The position numbers and the translations under genes were made by a program. Shown here in pieces: positions 1-7,122 of a stretch of DNA of 7,236 bases. Position 1 is the first letter of the stretch. Each line of letters starts with the position of its first letter. Source of the DNA: Alphaproteobacteria bacterium (GTDB lineage Bacteria; Pseudomonadota; Alphaproteobacteria; Micavibrionales; CSBR16-224); the NCBI GenBank assembly GCA_007116755.1, contig SKHU01000181.1:1-7236 (forward strand), in the 5' to 3' direction. The notes under the pieces were generated by a model. It saw only the letters and a list, made by a program, of their open reading frames with translations, was not told the origin of the DNA and made no database searches.

Positions 1-186
1 ATCGAAATCATCCAGCGACTCGACTTTCAGCACCTGTTTGTCACCGAAGGACACCTCGCGCCCTGCCGAACGCTCGGAGGCGACGGCATGGAGTTTCTTG
101 ATGGGGAACGCCCTCTCGTCCAGCGTTTTCAGCATTTCACGGCCGACATTTCCCGTCGCGCCGACAATCGCAACCGTATATGACAT
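1..186 (-). CDS. asd: Aspartate-semialdehyde dehydrogenase, N-terminal part (cut by window edge)
   Basis: The minus strand from an ATG at 186-184 reads 62 codons without a stop to position 1, so only the N-terminus is present. Seen: a Rossmann nucleotide-binding start, VAIVGATGNVG at residues 5-15, followed by ASERSAGR at 36-43, which matches the NADP phosphate-binding segment of the Asd family. The family reduces aspartyl phosphate to aspartate semialdehyde in the cytoplasm, at the branch point to lysine/diaminopimelate, threonine and methionine. The catalytic cysteine lies beyond the window. An AAGGAG Shine-Dalgarno sits upstream on the minus strand (198-203), with a rather long 11-nt spacer. 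The gene is divergent from the histidine kinase. N-acetyl-glutamyl-phosphate reductase (ArgC) shares the fold, but the ASERSAGR segment favours Asd. Confidence 0.93.
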   Translation of the reverse strand, partial: MSYTVAIVGATGNVGREMLKTLDERAFPIKKLHAVASERSAGREVSFGDKQVLKVESLDDFD

Positions 187-202
187 GGGGGTTTAAACTC
201 CT

Positions 203-237
203 TTTGCTTTTTACTTTTTACTTTGCTTTTTACTTTT
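203..237. repeat. T-rich 16-bp direct repeat in the asd/kinase divergent spacer
   Basis: TTTGCTTTTTACTTTT occurs at 203-218 and again exactly at 222-237, a period of 19 bp. A shorter third echo, GCTTTTTAC, lies at 255-263. The repeat fills most of the spacer between the divergent asd and kinase genes and overlaps the asd ribosome-binding region. Such homopolymer-rich repeats can change copy number by slippage. Whether this one affects expression cannot be told from sequence. Confidence 0.7.
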
Positions 238-266
238 CTGCGCGAACGCGATACGCTTTTTACACC

Positions 267-2237
267 ATGGTGAAAGACACAGACAGCACAGATAACACAA
301 TCGGCGACAAACGGCAAACGGCGGATGAGCTCGACGCGATGAAATCCGATTTTCTTGCCGTGATGAGCCACGAAATCCGCACGCCGATGCAAAGCATTTA
401 CGGGCTTCTGGAACTGCTTTCCGATGAAAAAATGGGCGAAGATGCGGCAAAAATGGTGCATACGGCAAAAGATTCCGCGAGCGGGCTTTTGGAACTGCTC
501 GACAATGTGCTGGATCTTGCAAAAATCAATGCTGGAAAAATGGAAATCGAAAAGCTGGAAGTGCCGCTGCGTACACTGGTTTACGGCGTGCTGGAATGTC
601 TTGACGTGCAAAAAGGCGGCAAAAATATCACGCTGGCGGCGGAAATTGATGAAAATCTGCCCGCCGTCGTTACGGGCGATCCGCTGCGTCTGCGGCAGGT
701 TTTGCTGAATCTGACCGGAAATGCGGTGAAATTTACACAGGAAGGCGGTGTCACCGTCGCCGTAACAAGCCGCGCAGATGAAAAAAGCGGAAAAGACGGC
801 GATCTGGTTTTGCGTTTTGAAATCCGCGATACAGGGCCGGGCATGACGGAAGAAACGGCGGCAAAGCTTTTTTCTCCGTTCACACAGGCCGATGCCTCAA
901 CAACACGGCGCTATGGCGGCACAGGGTTGGGGCTGTCCATCAGCAGCAGGCTGGTTGAAATGATGGGCGGCACAATCGGCGTGGAGAGCCGCGCGGGGGA
1001 GGGCAGCGTATTCCGGTTTGAAATTCCCGCCCAAACCGTTTCCGCAGACCGCTATCTGACCCTGCCCGATCTTGCGGGGCTGGCGGTGCTGTCGGTCGAG
1101 GATCATCCGGCGGGAGCGCGGGAAATCAAATCCAGTCTGGAATCCATGGGCGCAAAAATCGAAAGCTGCGGCACCTATAAAGAAGGGCTGGAGCTGTTGA
1201 AACGCCGCCCTTTCGATGTGGCGGTGATCGATCACGGCCTGCCCGACGGTCTGGGAATCGAACTGGCGCAGCAGGCGGCAGATATTCGTCCCTTTACGGG
1301 GATCGTGATTTATACGGTACGCGACGATTTGGGGTTGCGGCATTCGGCGCGGGCGCTGGGCGCAACCTATCTGACAAAACCTGCGAGCCGCCGCGGTCTG
1401 GGCGAGGCGGTACGTGCCGCCGCCCGCAGCGCCGCACCGCTGCTCTCCACACGGTCGCGGCGCGTATTGGTGGCCGAAGACAATGAAACCGTTCGTGATG
1501 TATTAAGGCGGCAGCTTGAAAAACTGGGTATTGCCGCCGATTTTGCCGCAAACGGTATTGCGGCGCTGGACAGGCTGGACGAAACGGAATACGGCATGCT
1601 GCTGACCGATCTGCATATGCCGGATATGGACGGTTATACGCTGGTCGCGCGTCTGCGTGATGCGGAGGAGAGCGCAAACGTACCGCCTGCGGAGCGTTTC
1701 CCCGTTGCGGCGCTGACGGCGGATGTGCATCTGGCGCGGCGGCAGGCCTATCTGTCGCGCGGTTTTGACGAGGCGCTGCTGAAACCCGTCACGCTCGGGC
1801 AGTTGCGGCGGCTGCTGATGCGCTGGGGCATTCTGGACGCAGAAGCGGACACAGAAACCGCAGAGGAGAAGCCGGACGGAAACGGGCAGAAGGTACAATT
1901 TGCCGCCATCGATTACGCCTGTATTGACGCGCAGCTTGGCGGGGTGGAGGCGCTGCCGGACATACTGGCGATGTTTGTTGAAATGACAGCACCGCTGCTG
2001 GCGGAAATGTGCCGCGATTTTGAAAAAGGCAATCTGCGCGGATTGCAGGACGGGGCGCATAATCTCAAAGGCGGGGCTTTGTCGGCCTGCTGCACGGCGC
2101 TGGGCGACGCTGCGGGGAAAATCGAAGCACAGCTTGCTAGCGGCGGTAAAATCACGGCGGAAGATATGGATGATCTCGCCCGCGCCTTTGCCGCTGTCGA
2201 GGGCGACCTGCAAAAACTGCGGGGAAATCAAGGCTGA
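267..2237 (+). CDS. Hybrid sensor histidine kinase, HisKA-HATPase-REC-REC-HPt, no evident sensor domain
   Basis: Cytoplasmic-looking phosphorelay kinase of 656 residues from the ATG at 267. HisKA (about 24-90) has the H-box MSHEIRTP with phospho-accepting His35. HATPase_c (about 136-254) has an N-box with Asn148 and Asn152, G1 DTGPG at 188-192 and G2 GGTGLGL at 217-223. REC1 (about 272-388) keeps acid pair Glu278/Asp279, phospho-acceptor Asp322, Thr350 and Lys371. REC2 (about 398-520) keeps Glu404/Asp405, Asp448, Thr484 and Lys506. The HPt domain (about 545-654) has His598 in AHNLKGGA. All phosphorelay residues are therefore present, as in BarA/ArcB-type kinases, but there is no PAS, GAF, HAMP or periplasmic domain, and no separate response regulator is encoded nearby. 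An in-frame ATG at 180 would add 29 residues with a hydrophobic stretch, but that stretch is encoded by the T-rich repeat and the start would overlap asd. Neither start has a clear Shine-Dalgarno, so the start is uncertain. The signal and output are unknown. Confidence 0.93.
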   Translation: MVKDTDSTDNTIGDKRQTADELDAMKSDFLAVMSHEIRTPMQSIYGLLELLSDEKMGEDAAKMVHTAKDSASGLLELLDNVLDLAKINAGKMEIEKLEVPLRTLVYGVLECLDVQKGGKNITLAAEIDENLPAVVTGDPLRLRQVLLNLTGNAVKFTQEGGVTVAVTSRADEKSGKDGDLVLRFEIRDTGPGMTEETAAKLFSPFTQADASTTRRYGGTGLGLSISSRLVEMMGGTIGVESRAGEGSVFRFEIPAQTVSADRYLTLPDLAGLAVLSVEDHPAGAREIKSSLESMGAKIESCGTYKEGLELLKRRPFDVAVIDHGLPDGLGIELAQQAADIRPFTGIVIYTVRDDLGLRHSARALGATYLTKPASRRGLGEAVRAAARSAAPLLSTRSRRVLVAEDNETVRDVLRRQLEKLGIAADFAANGIAALDRLDETEYGMLLTDLHMPDMDGYTLVARLRDAEESANVPPAERFPVAALTADVHLARRQAYLSRGFDEALLKPVTLGQLRRLLMRWGILDAEADTETAEEKPDGNGQKVQFAAIDYACIDAQLGGVEALPDILAMFVEMTAPLLAEMCRDFEKGNLRGLQDGAHNLKGGALSACCTALGDAAGKIEAQLASGGKITAEDMDDLARAFAAVEGDLQKLRGNQG

Positions 2238-2287
2238 GACGATTTTGACTCTGGCCAAAACCGCCGCTTTGCGCTATAGATAAAAAC

Positions 2288-2293
2288 TATAAT
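2288..2293 (+). promoter_or_regulatory. Possible -10 box for the coiled-coil gene
   Basis: A consensus TATAAT lies 32 nt before the start codon of the exported coiled-coil protein, inside an AT-rich patch in an otherwise GC-rich spacer. No good -35 hexamer sits 16-18 bp upstream. A TTGACT at 2245-2250 is too far away to pair with it. The box may be a promoter that lets the gene be expressed apart from the kinase, or it may be chance in AT-rich DNA. Confidence 0.35.
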
Positions 2294-2312
2294 TTTTACC
2301 TTTTTCATCCCT

Positions 2313-2318
2313 GAGGAG
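2313..2318 (+). promoter_or_regulatory. Shine-Dalgarno of the exported coiled-coil gene
   Basis: GAGGAG lies 7 nt upstream of the ATG at 2326. This is a strong, well-spaced ribosome-binding site. It fixes the start, and the signal peptide that follows directly agrees. Confidence 0.85.
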
Positions 2319-2325
2319 AAAAAAC

Positions 2326-5300
2326 ATGTCTGCACCCAATAACCGCGTTTTCGGTTACATGCTCTCTTTGATGGTCGGCACGGCGCTGGCCGCCGCGCCG
2401 CACAGCGCCGCTTTCGCGCAAGGCATCAAACAGGAGGGAAGCATTCCGGTCGAGCTTGTCGCCGAACTTGACCCGCCGCCGATCTCCTCCGCCCAGCAGG
2501 AGGCGCTGGCCAAAGCTGCCGATACCGGAATGCTGCAAACGCAGCTGGTGGAAAAGGAGCGCGAACTCGCCGAAATGCGGCGCACGCTGGACTTGCAGCG
2601 CAAACAGATCGAAAACGCCGAACTGTACCGGCAGGCGCAGGATCGCCACGGTTTTAAAAATCTGAATATCGCGCATATCGATTACGAATTGATGAAAAAA
2701 CAGGAAGATCTGGAACGTCAGGCGCGTGATCTTTCCCGCCAGCAGGAATGGCTGGAAAAGGAACGTCTGCGCATCGTCACGCTGCAGCGGCAGATGGAAA
2801 ATCAGGATGGCAGCGGACAGGCCGCCGCCGCACGCGAACTGGCCGAATCCCGTCAGAAAATCAGCTCGATTGAGGAAAAATACCGCAGCGAAATGCAAAA
2901 GCTGCGCCGTGAAAATGCGGAAATGCAGCGCCGTCTGGCGGAGGCCGAACAGGCACGCCGCGAAGCGGCCGCCGCAGCTCCGGCAGTTGCTTCTGCCAAT
3001 GACAGCGCTGCTGCCGAAGAAGCGCGCCTGCGTGCCGAACGTAAAATGCAGGCCATCGAACGCCGCCATGAAAACGAGCGGCAGCAGTTGATGGCCGATC
3101 ATCAGCGTATGCAGCAGGAACTGGCCGCACTGCAACTGGAACTGGCCGATAAAGCCATTCGTGAAAAAGATGCGGCCGTGACGGATCAGGAACGCCGCGA
3201 TGCGGAAAAACGCCTGCGCGACATCGAAGCACGCGCCGAAGCCGAGCGCAGAAAACTGACCGAAGAAAACGCCCGTCTGCAGCAGCAGATGCAAGCGCTG
3301 GAAGAAGCGCGCCGCGAAGCGGCCGCCGTTGCGGGAAAAGCGGTCGCCACCGCCGAAGAGCGGCATGAAGCCGAACGCCGTCTGGCCGAGCTGGAAGACC
3401 AATATATGAAAGAACGCCGTCTGCTGCTGGCCAATAATTTGCAATTGCAGGATTATCTGGTGTCGCTGCAAAAAGAAAAAGACAGCGAAATGGCGCGTCT
3501 GCGCGAGGAAATGCAGCGCGAAACCGAAGCCCGCACGGCCGAACTGCGCCGCCGCCATATGGAAGAACAGGAACGTCAGGCGCGCGAGAATAAAGAGATG
3601 CAACAGCGTCTTGCCGCCCTGCAAAAGGCACAGCAGGCGGAAGCCGAACGCGCCCGCGCTGCGGCCGTTACAGTTGATGAGCTGGCGATTGCCGAGGCAA
3701 AACTTTCCGAATTGCAGAAAAATCACGAGGCCGAGCGCCTGCGCCTGATCGAGGAAAACCGCCGTATGCAGGAGAGTCTGGCCGAATTGCAAAAAACACA
3801 GCGTGAAGCCGCACAAAACAGCCTCCGTGAAGACAGCGCCGCGCTGAAAGCCGCGCAGGCCGAACGCGATGCGCTGCTGGAGCAAAACCGCGAAATGCAG
3901 GCGCGCATGAAGCAAATGGAAGCCGAAGCCGCACGCAAAGCCGCGATTGAAACCGCAGCAGGCGGGGGGATGGACAACAAAATATCCTCCTCCGGCATGG
4001 TCTGGGTTGCCCCGCAACAAAAACAGCAGCAGGAACAGCAGCACGATCCGGTTGTCATTCGCCGTGAATCGCCGCAACGCCAAAGCCAAAGCCAAAGCCA
4101 AAGCCGCAGCACAGCTGAATCTTCCCGTCCTGCGCTTGTCTATAAAGAGATTTCCGCCGAAGATCTGGCCGCATTACAACGGTCGCACGGCGCACAACCC
4201 GTGCAGCAAAAACAGCAGCCTTCCGCAACAGCGCTGCAGGGCGGGGAATGGGTGACCGTTGAACCTGCCGCACCTGCTGCGCAGCCGGTTGCCGTGCAGC
4301 CCACACGCGGCATGATGCCGGAACTGCAGGTGCATGATCCGGTTTATGCACCGCAACAGAATATCCCGACAGCAACTGCGGCATGGGTACCGCCGCAACA
4401 GGCCGCACCGCGACAACAGCCGGAAGTGGCCAGCTATATTCCCTATGACCCGCCGCCGCAATATACGGCGCAGGAACAGCAAAACCATATCGGCGATCTT
4501 CAGCCGGCTGTAACCGTGCATACAGGTCCGGTGATACCGTCTTACGGCACGGCATATGCGGAGACTCCCGTTTATGACGCGCCGCCGCCGGCCGCTGAAG
4601 AAGCCGCCGACCCCTACCGCAATTTTCTTGATGATGTTATGAGCGTGCATCGCGGCGAGCGTCCCGCAGGCGTACTCGACACGCCCGAACCCTCGCGCGT
4701 GATTGCCGAAAGGCAGCGTGTACGCGAAGAAGCGGCACGGGCCGCGGCGGATGCCGCACAGCAGGAATTTCTGCGCCGCCAGCAGCAGGACATGCTGCGG
4801 CAAATGCAGGCACAGACACAGCATGATGTGCAGCATATGCCGCAACAGCAACAGCAGGGGCAGATTCCCCGTCCGCGCTATCACGATCTGACAGCAACAA
4901 CAGCCGCCGTTCCCGAACGCCGCACGGTGATACAGGAGCAAAAGCTGGACGACAGAACGCCGCAGCTTCTGCAAAGCAGAACGTCGGATGCGCCCGTCGC
5001 CCTGTCAGGCTTGCTGCAATCTGCAGGCATTTCCACGGAAAATCTTTCCATCAACCGCGACGGCACAATGCTGAAATGGCTCAGCGGCGGATTTGCCAAC
5101 GGCCTGATGGAGCGGCAGGACTGGCCGCAACATACGGCGGATATCCAGATTCTGGCCGCAGAATATGTCGCGCGTTACAACCGCGATTGCCGCAACAATC
5201 TGCAGGTGCTGCATGATGATCGCAATGCGCAGAATATCATGACGGTACATGCGCTCTGCCCGATGGACGGCAACCGCTATGAGGCGGTCTTCGTCTTCCA

Positions 5301-5484
5301 CGGCGTACGCGGCCGTGAATTTTCCGCCTTCGTACATGTTGCACAGCCCGAATACGGCAACCGCCTGCGCAGCATGGGGCAGCGTCTGGCCGGAGAATTG
5401 CAAAAACAGGCCACAGCCGGAATCCGTATCGACCATGTTCCTGCACAAGCCTCCTCGGCTGCAGATATGCTGATTATCGAATAG
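2326..5484 (+). CDS. Exported coiled-coil protein of unknown function with a C-terminal cysteine-pair domain
   Basis: I do not recognise a family for this 1052-residue protein. Residues 1-31 form a Sec-type signal peptide: Arg7, a hydrophobic core at about 9-24, and likely cleavage after AFA (29-31). There is no lipobox and no later membrane segment, so a periplasmic or secreted product is inferred. Residues about 65-540 are Glu/Arg/Gln/Ala/Leu-rich and predicted by eye to be long coiled coil, built from about seven related modules, each with an E-N-x-x-M-Q-like core. Residues about 545-880 are a Gln/Pro-rich, probably disordered linker with poly-Gln runs, a QSQSQSQS tract (586-593), and repeated short motifs: WV(A/P)PQQ at 560 and 687, HDPV at 573 and 670. 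Residues about 889-1052 look globular, with hydrophobic strand-like segments (for example YEAVFVF, 985-991) and the protein's only cysteines, Cys955 and Cys978. The gene follows the kinase by 88 bp on the same strand and ends before a strong terminator. Possible roles include an envelope-spanning or polar scaffold, but function is not shown. Confidence 0.9.
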   Translation: MSAPNNRVFGYMLSLMVGTALAAAPHSAAFAQGIKQEGSIPVELVAELDPPPISSAQQEALAKAADTGMLQTQLVEKERELAEMRRTLDLQRKQIENAELYRQAQDRHGFKNLNIAHIDYELMKKQEDLERQARDLSRQQEWLEKERLRIVTLQRQMENQDGSGQAAAARELAESRQKISSIEEKYRSEMQKLRRENAEMQRRLAEAEQARREAAAAAPAVASANDSAAAEEARLRAERKMQAIERRHENERQQLMADHQRMQQELAALQLELADKAIREKDAAVTDQERRDAEKRLRDIEARAEAERRKLTEENARLQQQMQALEEARREAAAVAGKAVATAEERHEAERRLAELEDQYMKERRLLLANNLQLQDYLVSLQKEKDSEMARLREEMQRETEARTAELRRRHMEEQERQARENKEMQQRLAALQKAQQAEAERARAAAVTVDELAIAEAKLSELQKNHEAERLRLIEENRRMQESLAELQKTQREAAQNSLREDSAALKAAQAERDALLEQNREMQARMKQMEAEAARKAAIETAAGGGMDNKISSSGMVWVAPQQKQQQEQQHDPVVIRRESPQRQSQSQSQSRSTAESSRPALVYKEISAEDLAALQRSHGAQPVQQKQQPSATALQGGEWVTVEPAAPAAQPVAVQPTRGMMPELQVHDPVYAPQQNIPTATAAWVPPQQAAPRQQPEVASYIPYDPPPQYTAQEQQNHIGDLQPAVTVHTGPVIPSYGTAYAETPVYDAPPPAAEEAADPYRNFLDDVMSVHRGERPAGVLDTPEPSRVIAERQRVREEAARAAADAAQQEFLRRQQQDMLRQMQAQTQHDVQHMPQQQQQGQIPRPRYHDLTATTAAVPERRTVIQEQKLDDRTPQLLQSRTSDAPVALSGLLQSAGISTENLSINRDGTMLKWLSGGFANGLMERQDWPQHTADIQILAAEYVARYNRDCRNNLQVLHDDRNAQNIMTVHALCPMDGNRYEAVFVFHGVRGREFSAFVHVAQPEYGNRLRSMGQRLAGELQKQATAGIRIDHVPAQASSAADMLIIE
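2956..3328 (+). repeat. Intragenic duplication in the coiled coil, marked by a 19-bp exact repeat
   Basis: CGCCGCGAAGCGGCCGCCG occurs at 2956-2974 and 3310-3328, encoding RREAAA at equivalent places in two coiled-coil modules. The 354-bp offset equals 118 codons, which is two module lengths. At protein level the related cores sit near residues 200, 262, 318, 374, 425, 481 and 524, so several successive steps are 56 residues, or eight heptads. This supports growth of the rod by internal duplication. Confidence 0.7.
4080..4103 (+). repeat. Tandem hexamer repeat, four CCAAAG units
   Basis: Four perfect CCAAAG units in tandem encode alternating Gln and Ser (residues 586-593) at the start of the disordered linker. 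The unit length is a multiple of three, so copy-number change would alter linker length without shifting the frame. Confidence 0.85.
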
Positions 5485-5514
5485 GGCTTTGACCTGAAGA
5501 AAATGATTATAAAT

Positions 5515-5551
5515 AAAAAGGGCTGCCCTTAAATGAAAGGCAGCCCTTTTT
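5515..5551. terminator. Bidirectional intrinsic terminator between convergent genes
   Basis: A perfect 13-bp stem, 5515-5527 with 5539-5551, encloses an 11-nt loop. The core GGGCTGCC/GGCAGCCC is flanked by an A-run on the left and a T-run on the right, so each strand gives a GC-rich hairpin followed by U residues. It lies 30 nt after the stop of the coiled-coil gene and 17 nt after the stop of mmsA on the other strand, which suits termination from both sides. Confidence 0.93.
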
Positions 5552-5568
5552 ACTGGACGTGTCGGATT

Positions 5569-7068
5569 TTATTTATTCTGCGGGAAATGGAAATCCGCGC
5601 CTTGTGCAGGGCCTTCCGGCCAGCGTGCCGTGACGGTTTTCAGTTTGGTGTAAAACCGCACGCCTTCCATCCCGTGCATGTGCTGGTCGCCGAACAGCGA
5701 GCGTTTCCATCCGCCGAAACTGTGCGTGGCCACCGGTACGGGAATCGGCACGTTGATGCCGACCATGCCGACTTCGATATCGCGGGCAAAGGCACGTGCC
5801 GTGCCGCCGTCGCGGGTGAAAATCGCCGTGCCGTTGGCGTATTCATGGCCGTGAATCAGACGCACCGCATCGGCATAGGTTTTCGCACGGACAAGGCACA
5901 GAACAGGGCCGAAAATCTCCTCGCGGTAAATCGTCATCTCCGGCGTGACATTGTCAAACAAACAGCCGCCCATAAAGAAGCCGCCCTCGCAGCCCGGCAC
6001 TTTGATATCGCGGCCATCGACAACAAGCTTCGCGCCTTCCTTCGTGCCCGTATCAATATAGGCTTTGACTTTGTCGCGGTGCTGGGCGGTGATCAGTGGC
6101 CCCATATCCGCATCGGTTTCGGCGGGGCCGATTTTCAGCGACTCGATTCGCGGTTTCATTTTACCGATCAGCGTATCGGCGACATCATCGCCAACGGCGA
6201 CAGCGACAGACACCGCCATGCAGCGCTCGCCCGCCGAGCCGTAGGCCGCGCCCATCAGCGCATCCGTGGCCTGCTCCATATCCGCATCGGGCATGACAAT
6301 CATATGGTTTTTCGCTCCGCCCAGCGCCTGTACGCGCTTGCCGTGTTTGGTACCGGTCGTGTAGATATATTCGGCAATCGGGGTCGAGCCGACAAAGCTG
6401 ATTGCCTTGACATCATCATGGTGCAAAAGCGCATCCACCGCCTCTTTATCGCCGTGAACAATATTAAACACGCCTTCGGGCAGCCCCGCCTCCTCCAAAA
6501 GTTCGGCGAGAAACATTGCGGCAGACGGGTCGCGCTCTGACGGTTTCAAGATAAACGTATTGCCGCAGGTGATAGCAATCGGGAACATCCATAGCGGCAC
6601 CATCGCCGGAAAATTGAACGGCGTAATGCCTGCAACAACGCCGAGCGGCTGGCGCAGCGAATAGCTGTCCACACCCGTGCCGACGCTGTCGGAATATTCG
6701 CCCTTGATAAAGGACGGGATTCCGGTGGCGAATTCGACGATCTCGATACCGCGCTGTACCTCGCCTTCGGCATCGGTTTTGACCTTGCCGTGTTCGCGGC
6801 TGACAATCTCGCCGAGTTTTTCGGCGTTTTTGTTGAGCAGCTCCAGAAAGCGGAACATAATGCGGGCGCGCCGCGCAGGCGGTGTTTCCGACCAGCTTTC
6901 AAAGGCTTTTTTCGCCGCCGCAACGGTGGCATCGATTTCCTGCGCCGAGGCGAACGGCACGCGGGCGATAATCTCGCCGGTGGCCGGATTGAACACATCG
7001 CCATAACGGCCGCTGCCGCCCTCGACGGAACGTCCGCCCGTATAATGTTTCAACTGTGCTGCCTGCAT
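5569..7068 (-). CDS. mmsA: CoA-acylating methylmalonate-semialdehyde dehydrogenase
   Basis: Complete 499-residue member of the aldehyde dehydrogenase superfamily, close to the usual MmsA length. The family converts methylmalonate (or malonate) semialdehyde with CoA and NAD+ to propionyl-CoA (or acetyl-CoA), in valine and myo-inositol/beta-alanine breakdown in the cytoplasm. Seen: FNFP with Asn152, the cofactor-fold segment FVGST (225-229), LGGAKNHM at 249-256 where ordinary aldehyde dehydrogenases have the general-base Glu motif, catalytic Cys283 in GSAGERC, and EEIFGPV at 383-389. The replaced Glu is a known trait of the CoA-dependent MmsA group and supports this call over a plain aldehyde dehydrogenase. 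The start is the ATG at 7068-7066, preceded by a near-perfect AAGGAGGAA six nucleotides upstream; a longer reading from 7104 would place that site inside the gene. No other valine-catabolic gene is in view, and the gene converges on the coiled-coil gene. Confidence 0.96.
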   Translation of the reverse strand: MQAAQLKHYTGGRSVEGGSGRYGDVFNPATGEIIARVPFASAQEIDATVAAAKKAFESWSETPPARRARIMFRFLELLNKNAEKLGEIVSREHGKVKTDAEGEVQRGIEIVEFATGIPSFIKGEYSDSVGTGVDSYSLRQPLGVVAGITPFNFPAMVPLWMFPIAITCGNTFILKPSERDPSAAMFLAELLEEAGLPEGVFNIVHGDKEAVDALLHHDDVKAISFVGSTPIAEYIYTTGTKHGKRVQALGGAKNHMIVMPDADMEQATDALMGAAYGSAGERCMAVSVAVAVGDDVADTLIGKMKPRIESLKIGPAETDADMGPLITAQHRDKVKAYIDTGTKEGAKLVVDGRDIKVPGCEGGFFMGGCLFDNVTPEMTIYREEIFGPVLCLVRAKTYADAVRLIHGHEYANGTAIFTRDGGTARAFARDIEVGMVGINVPIPVPVATHSFGGWKRSLFGDQHMHGMEGVRFYTKLKTVTARWPEGPAQGADFHFPQNK

Positions 7069-7074
7069 CGTGTG

Positions 7075-7083
7075 TTCCTCCTT
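7075..7083 (-). promoter_or_regulatory. mmsA: Shine-Dalgarno of mmsA
   Basis: The minus strand reads AAGGAGGAA, almost fully complementary to the 16S rRNA tail, six nucleotides before the ATG at 7068. It decides the start in favour of MQAAQLKHY over the upstream in-frame ATGs at 7104 and nearby. Confidence 0.9.
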
Positions 7084-7087
7084 CATC

Positions 7088-7095
7088 ATTTTATA
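7088..7095 (-). promoter_or_regulatory. mmsA: Possible -10 region of mmsA
   Basis: The minus strand reads TTATAAAA about 20 nt before the mmsA start codon, in the short gap between the intergenic repeat element and the gene. Only a weak -35-like CAACAA lies at a suitable distance. If used, the leader would be very short. This is a weak call. Confidence 0.3.
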
Positions 7096-7122
7096 ATCCG
7101 TCACTGTTTCCTTGTTGCGCGT

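Noticed and set aside
1503..2258. A 251-codon open frame on the minus strand opposite the kinase receiver and HPt region
   Set aside because: The plus strand carries conserved REC2 and HPt motifs through this stretch; the antisense product has no recognisable features.
2281..2300. AT-only inverted repeat AAAAA...TTTTT after the kinase gene as a terminator
   Set aside because: The stem has no GC pairs and would not form a stable terminator hairpin; it overlaps the TATAAT box instead.
2305..4101. A 598-codon open frame on the minus strand across the coiled-coil gene
   Set aside because: It is antisense to a gene with a signal peptide and good Shine-Dalgarno. Its Phe/Leu/Gly/His-rich content is what the complement of Glu/Gln/Ala/Arg codons gives, and no domain is recognisable.
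5533..6540. A 335-codon open frame on the plus strand opposite mmsA
   Set aside because: It is a shadow of mmsA, begins inside the terminator loop, and shows no family motif or ribosome-binding site.
7069..7104. Twelve-codon N-terminal extension of mmsA from the upstream ATG
   Set aside because: It would place the near-perfect AAGGAGGAA site inside the coding region; the ATG at 7068 is correctly spaced from that site.
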